64,000 nt of DNA from Thermomicrobiales bacterium (lineage in GTDB: Bacteria; Chloroflexota; Chloroflexia; Thermomicrobiales; UBA6265), in assembly GCA_041390825.1 (NCBI GenBank), contig JAWKPF010000012.1, forward strand, positions 62,001 through 126,000, given 5' to 3'. This document shows, in pieces, positions 62,024 through 64,000 of this stretch (positions are counted from its first letter, which is position 1; every line of letters starts with the position of its first letter). The translations under genes and the position numbers were made by a program. Under the pieces are notes generated by a model that was not told the origin of the DNA, searched no databases, and saw only the letters and a program-made list of their open reading frames with translations.

Positions 62024-64000
62024 ATGGGCAAGGACAAGAAAAAAGACAAGTCGAAAGACAAGGAAAAGGAAAAGAACGTGAACGAGAGTGCCGTGAATGC
62101 CGCGGCCGCGAGTGTGATCGAGCTTGGTCCAGCCGGATCCACCGGGCTGCCGATCGATCAGCAAGAGATCGTCTTGCCCATCCTCCCGTTGCGCGGAACC
62201 GTCGTTTTTCCACAGACGGTTGTTCCGTTGGCCGCGGCTCAGGCGCGTTCATTGCGCCTGATCGACGAAGTGATGTCCGGTGACCGCTCGGTCGGGGTTG
62301 TGTTGCAGCACGATGCCGAGCAAGAGGGCGCCGGGCCCGGCGAGGTGCATCAGATCGGTGTTATCGGCACCATTCTGCAGATGATGCGCGTGCCGGACGG
62401 CAGTGTGCGTCTCGCCATTCAGGGCAACGAGCGGATGCAGGTGGTCGACTGGGTGGCCGAAGAGCCCTATCTGGTCGCCAAGGTCCGCCGCCTGCCCGAG
62501 GATCAGACCGACTCTGCCGAAGTCCAGGCGCTGAGCCGCAACACACTGGAGCTCTTCCAGCGGTTGGTGGAACTTGTTCCACACCTGCCGGACGAGCTGG
62601 TGACGGCCGCCCTGAACATCGACGATCCCCAGCACCTGGCCTACATGGTGGCAAGCAATCTGCGCATGGAGCCGGAAGAGCGGCAGAAGTTGCTCGAAAT
62701 CGACACCCTGCAGGACAAGCTCACCTATCTGAACCAGTTCATCACTAAAGAGCTCGATGTGCTCGAACTTGGCAAGCGATTGCAGTCCGAGGTGCAGGAA
62801 GAGCTTGGCAAGTCGCAACGGGAGTACTACCTGCGCGAGCAGCTGAAGGCGATTCGGCGCGAACTGGGCGAGGAAAGCGAAACCGAAGCCGAGATCACCG
62901 AACTCCGGCAGAAGGTGGAAGAAGCCGGCATGCCCGAAGAGGCAGAGCGTGAGGCGCGTCGAGAACTCGATCGTCTGAGCAAGCTGCCGCCTGCTGCTGC
63001 CGAATATGGTGTCATCAAGACCTATCTCGACTGGCTGACGGCGCTTCCCTGGAACAAGAGCACCGAAGGGGAGATCGATATCCAGAAGACCCGCGAGATT
63101 CTGGACGAAGACCACTACGACCTCGAGAAGGTCAAGGAACGCATCCTGGAATACCTGGCGGTGCGCAAACTCAAGCAGGACCAGTTGGCCGCGTTGCGTG
63201 CCGAGCATGCAGATGACGAGGAACCTCTTGACGATGCGCATCTGACGCTCAATCGCGAGCCGATCATCTGCTTCGTTGGGCCTCCGGGCGTTGGCAAGAC
63301 CAGCCTGGCGCAGTCGATTGCGCGCGCGCTCGGTCGTGAGCTGACCCGCATGTCGCTGGGTGGGGTGCGCGACGAGGCTGAGATTCGTGGCCACCGGCGC
63401 ACCTATGTCGGCGCGTTGCCGGGACGCATCATCCAGGCGATTCGCCGCGCAGGCACCAACGATCCAGTCTTCGTACTGGACGAGGTGGACAAGCTGGGAG
63501 CCGACTGGCGAGGAGATCCGTCTTCCGCGCTGCTGGAGGTGCTCGATCCGGAGCAGAACAACTCGTTCCGCGATCACTATCTCGATGTCGCGTTCGACCT
63601 TTCCAAGGTGATGTTCATCGCGACCGCGAACATGCTGGACCAGATTCCGGCTCCGTTGCGGGACAGGATGGAGATTATCAACCTCGCCGGGTACACCGAC
63701 GAGGACAAGCTGAACATCGCGCGCAAGTACCTTGTGCCGAAGCAAATGAAGGCGAACGGGATCGCGAATCTCGAGCTGCCATGGTCGGACGAAGCACTGC
63801 TCCAAATCATTCAGCACTACACGCGTGAGGCAGGCGTTCGCTCGCTGGAGCGCGAGATCGGCTCGGTCGCACGAAAGATCGCGACCAAAGTTGCCGAAGG
63901 CAAAGACGCGCCGGCCGAGGTCGGAATCGAGCAAGTGCGCGATGCATTGGGCCGGCCGCGCTTCTTCTATGAAGAGCTGGCGGCGCGCACCAGTCAACCT
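62024..64000 (+). CDS. lon: ATP-dependent Lon protease, N-terminal and ATPase part (runs off right edge)
   Basis: 659 codons open to the window edge. A Lys/Asp-rich head (GKDKKKDKSKDKEKE) precedes the LAN substrate-binding domain (LPILPLRGTVVFPQTVVPL) and coiled coil, then the AAA+ domain with Walker A GPPGVGKTSLAQS, SLGGVRDEAEIRGHRRTYVGALPGRI and VFVLDEVDKL. The Ser-Lys protease domain lies beyond the window. GGAG (61992-) precedes the ATG. Confidence 0.95.
   Translation, partial: MGKDKKKDKSKDKEKEKNVNESAVNAAAASVIELGPAGSTGLPIDQQEIVLPILPLRGTVVFPQTVVPLAAAQARSLRLIDEVMSGDRSVGVVLQHDAEQEGAGPGEVHQIGVIGTILQMMRVPDGSVRLAIQGNERMQVVDWVAEEPYLVAKVRRLPEDQTDSAEVQALSRNTLELFQRLVELVPHLPDELVTAALNIDDPQHLAYMVASNLRMEPEERQKLLEIDTLQDKLTYLNQFITKELDVLELGKRLQSEVQEELGKSQREYYLREQLKAIRRELGEESETEAEITELRQKVEEAGMPEEAEREARRELDRLSKLPPAAAEYGVIKTYLDWLTALPWNKSTEGEIDIQKTREILDEDHYDLEKVKERILEYLAVRKLKQDQLAALRAEHADDEEPLDDAHLTLNREPIICFVGPPGVGKTSLAQSIARALGRELTRMSLGGVRDEAEIRGHRRTYVGALPGRIIQAIRRAGTNDPVFVLDEVDKLGADWRGDPSSALLEVLDPEQNNSFRDHYLDVAFDLSKVMFIATANMLDQIPAPLRDRMEIINLAGYTDEDKLNIARKYLVPKQMKANGIANLELPWSDEALLQIIQHYTREAGVRSLEREIGSVARKIATKVAEGKDAPAEVGIEQVRDALGRPRFFYEELAARTSQP

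Overview
The window is high-GC bacterial chromosomal DNA, coding on both strands, with mostly intact housekeeping genes. Gene content and style suggest a Chloroflexota bacterium, perhaps Thermomicrobia-like. The supporting features are a fused AccD-AccA carboxyltransferase, a DUF4015-type glycoside hydrolase, a ParB/DUF4032-like protein, Gly-rich secreted repeat proteins, and two LPXTG-anchored proteins implying a monoderm-like surface. No rRNA or other phylogenetic marker was compared, so the taxonomy is inference.

Layout. 1-3 kb: start of miaA (leftward) diverging from mltG-aroE-prepilin peptidase. 3.3-18.8 kb: a surface-protein island with a 1141-aa Gly-rich secreted protein, a secreted beta-propeller-like protein, a secreted cupin/SH3 protein, a very large Gly-rich modular LPXTG protein broken by several frameshifts, and a second frameshifted LPXTG protein with repeated Ig/prealbumin-like domains. 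18.9 kb: a tRNA-Lys(UUU) body with an ill-matched acceptor stem, followed by about 1.85 kb with no credible gene. 20.8-30 kb: sugar mutarotase, SMP-30 lactonase, VOC proteins, accDA, upp, a class III aminotransferase, a metallophosphoesterase and a ParB-like protein. 30-46 kb: GH3 hydrolase, MFS transporter, threonine aldolase, homocysteine methyltransferase-like protein, XRE regulator, proC, a YyaL-type thioredoxin-domain protein, FAH-family hydrolase, kinase-like protein, rpsU, MBL hydrolase, holin-like membrane protein, YfcE phosphoesterase, class V aminotransferase, rpsA. 46-64 kb: clpC, radA, murG, lspA-rluA-glycerate kinase, a TPP enzyme with a nucleoside hydrolase, a degenerate DnaC-like protein, a polyprenyl diphosphate synthase, a membrane-anchored DUF4015 glycoside hydrolase, and hsp20-lon (lon runs off the right end).

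The most unusual part is the surface island. The large LPXTG protein is a tandem array of six modules of about 328 residues. In five of them a pair of cysteines is separated by exactly 35 codons; in the first module both positions are substituted. The adjacent Gly-rich protein on the other strand uses a different period (about 182 residues, three copies). Both LPXTG genes carry single-base frameshifts while almost every other gene in the window is intact. That means either local sequence error or recent decay, and needs read-level checking. Other points of interest are a dispersed GAGTCCA-type heptad repeat in four intergenic gaps, the defective-looking tRNA-Lys with gene-free DNA behind it, and the DnaC-like protein with a corrupted Walker A motif.
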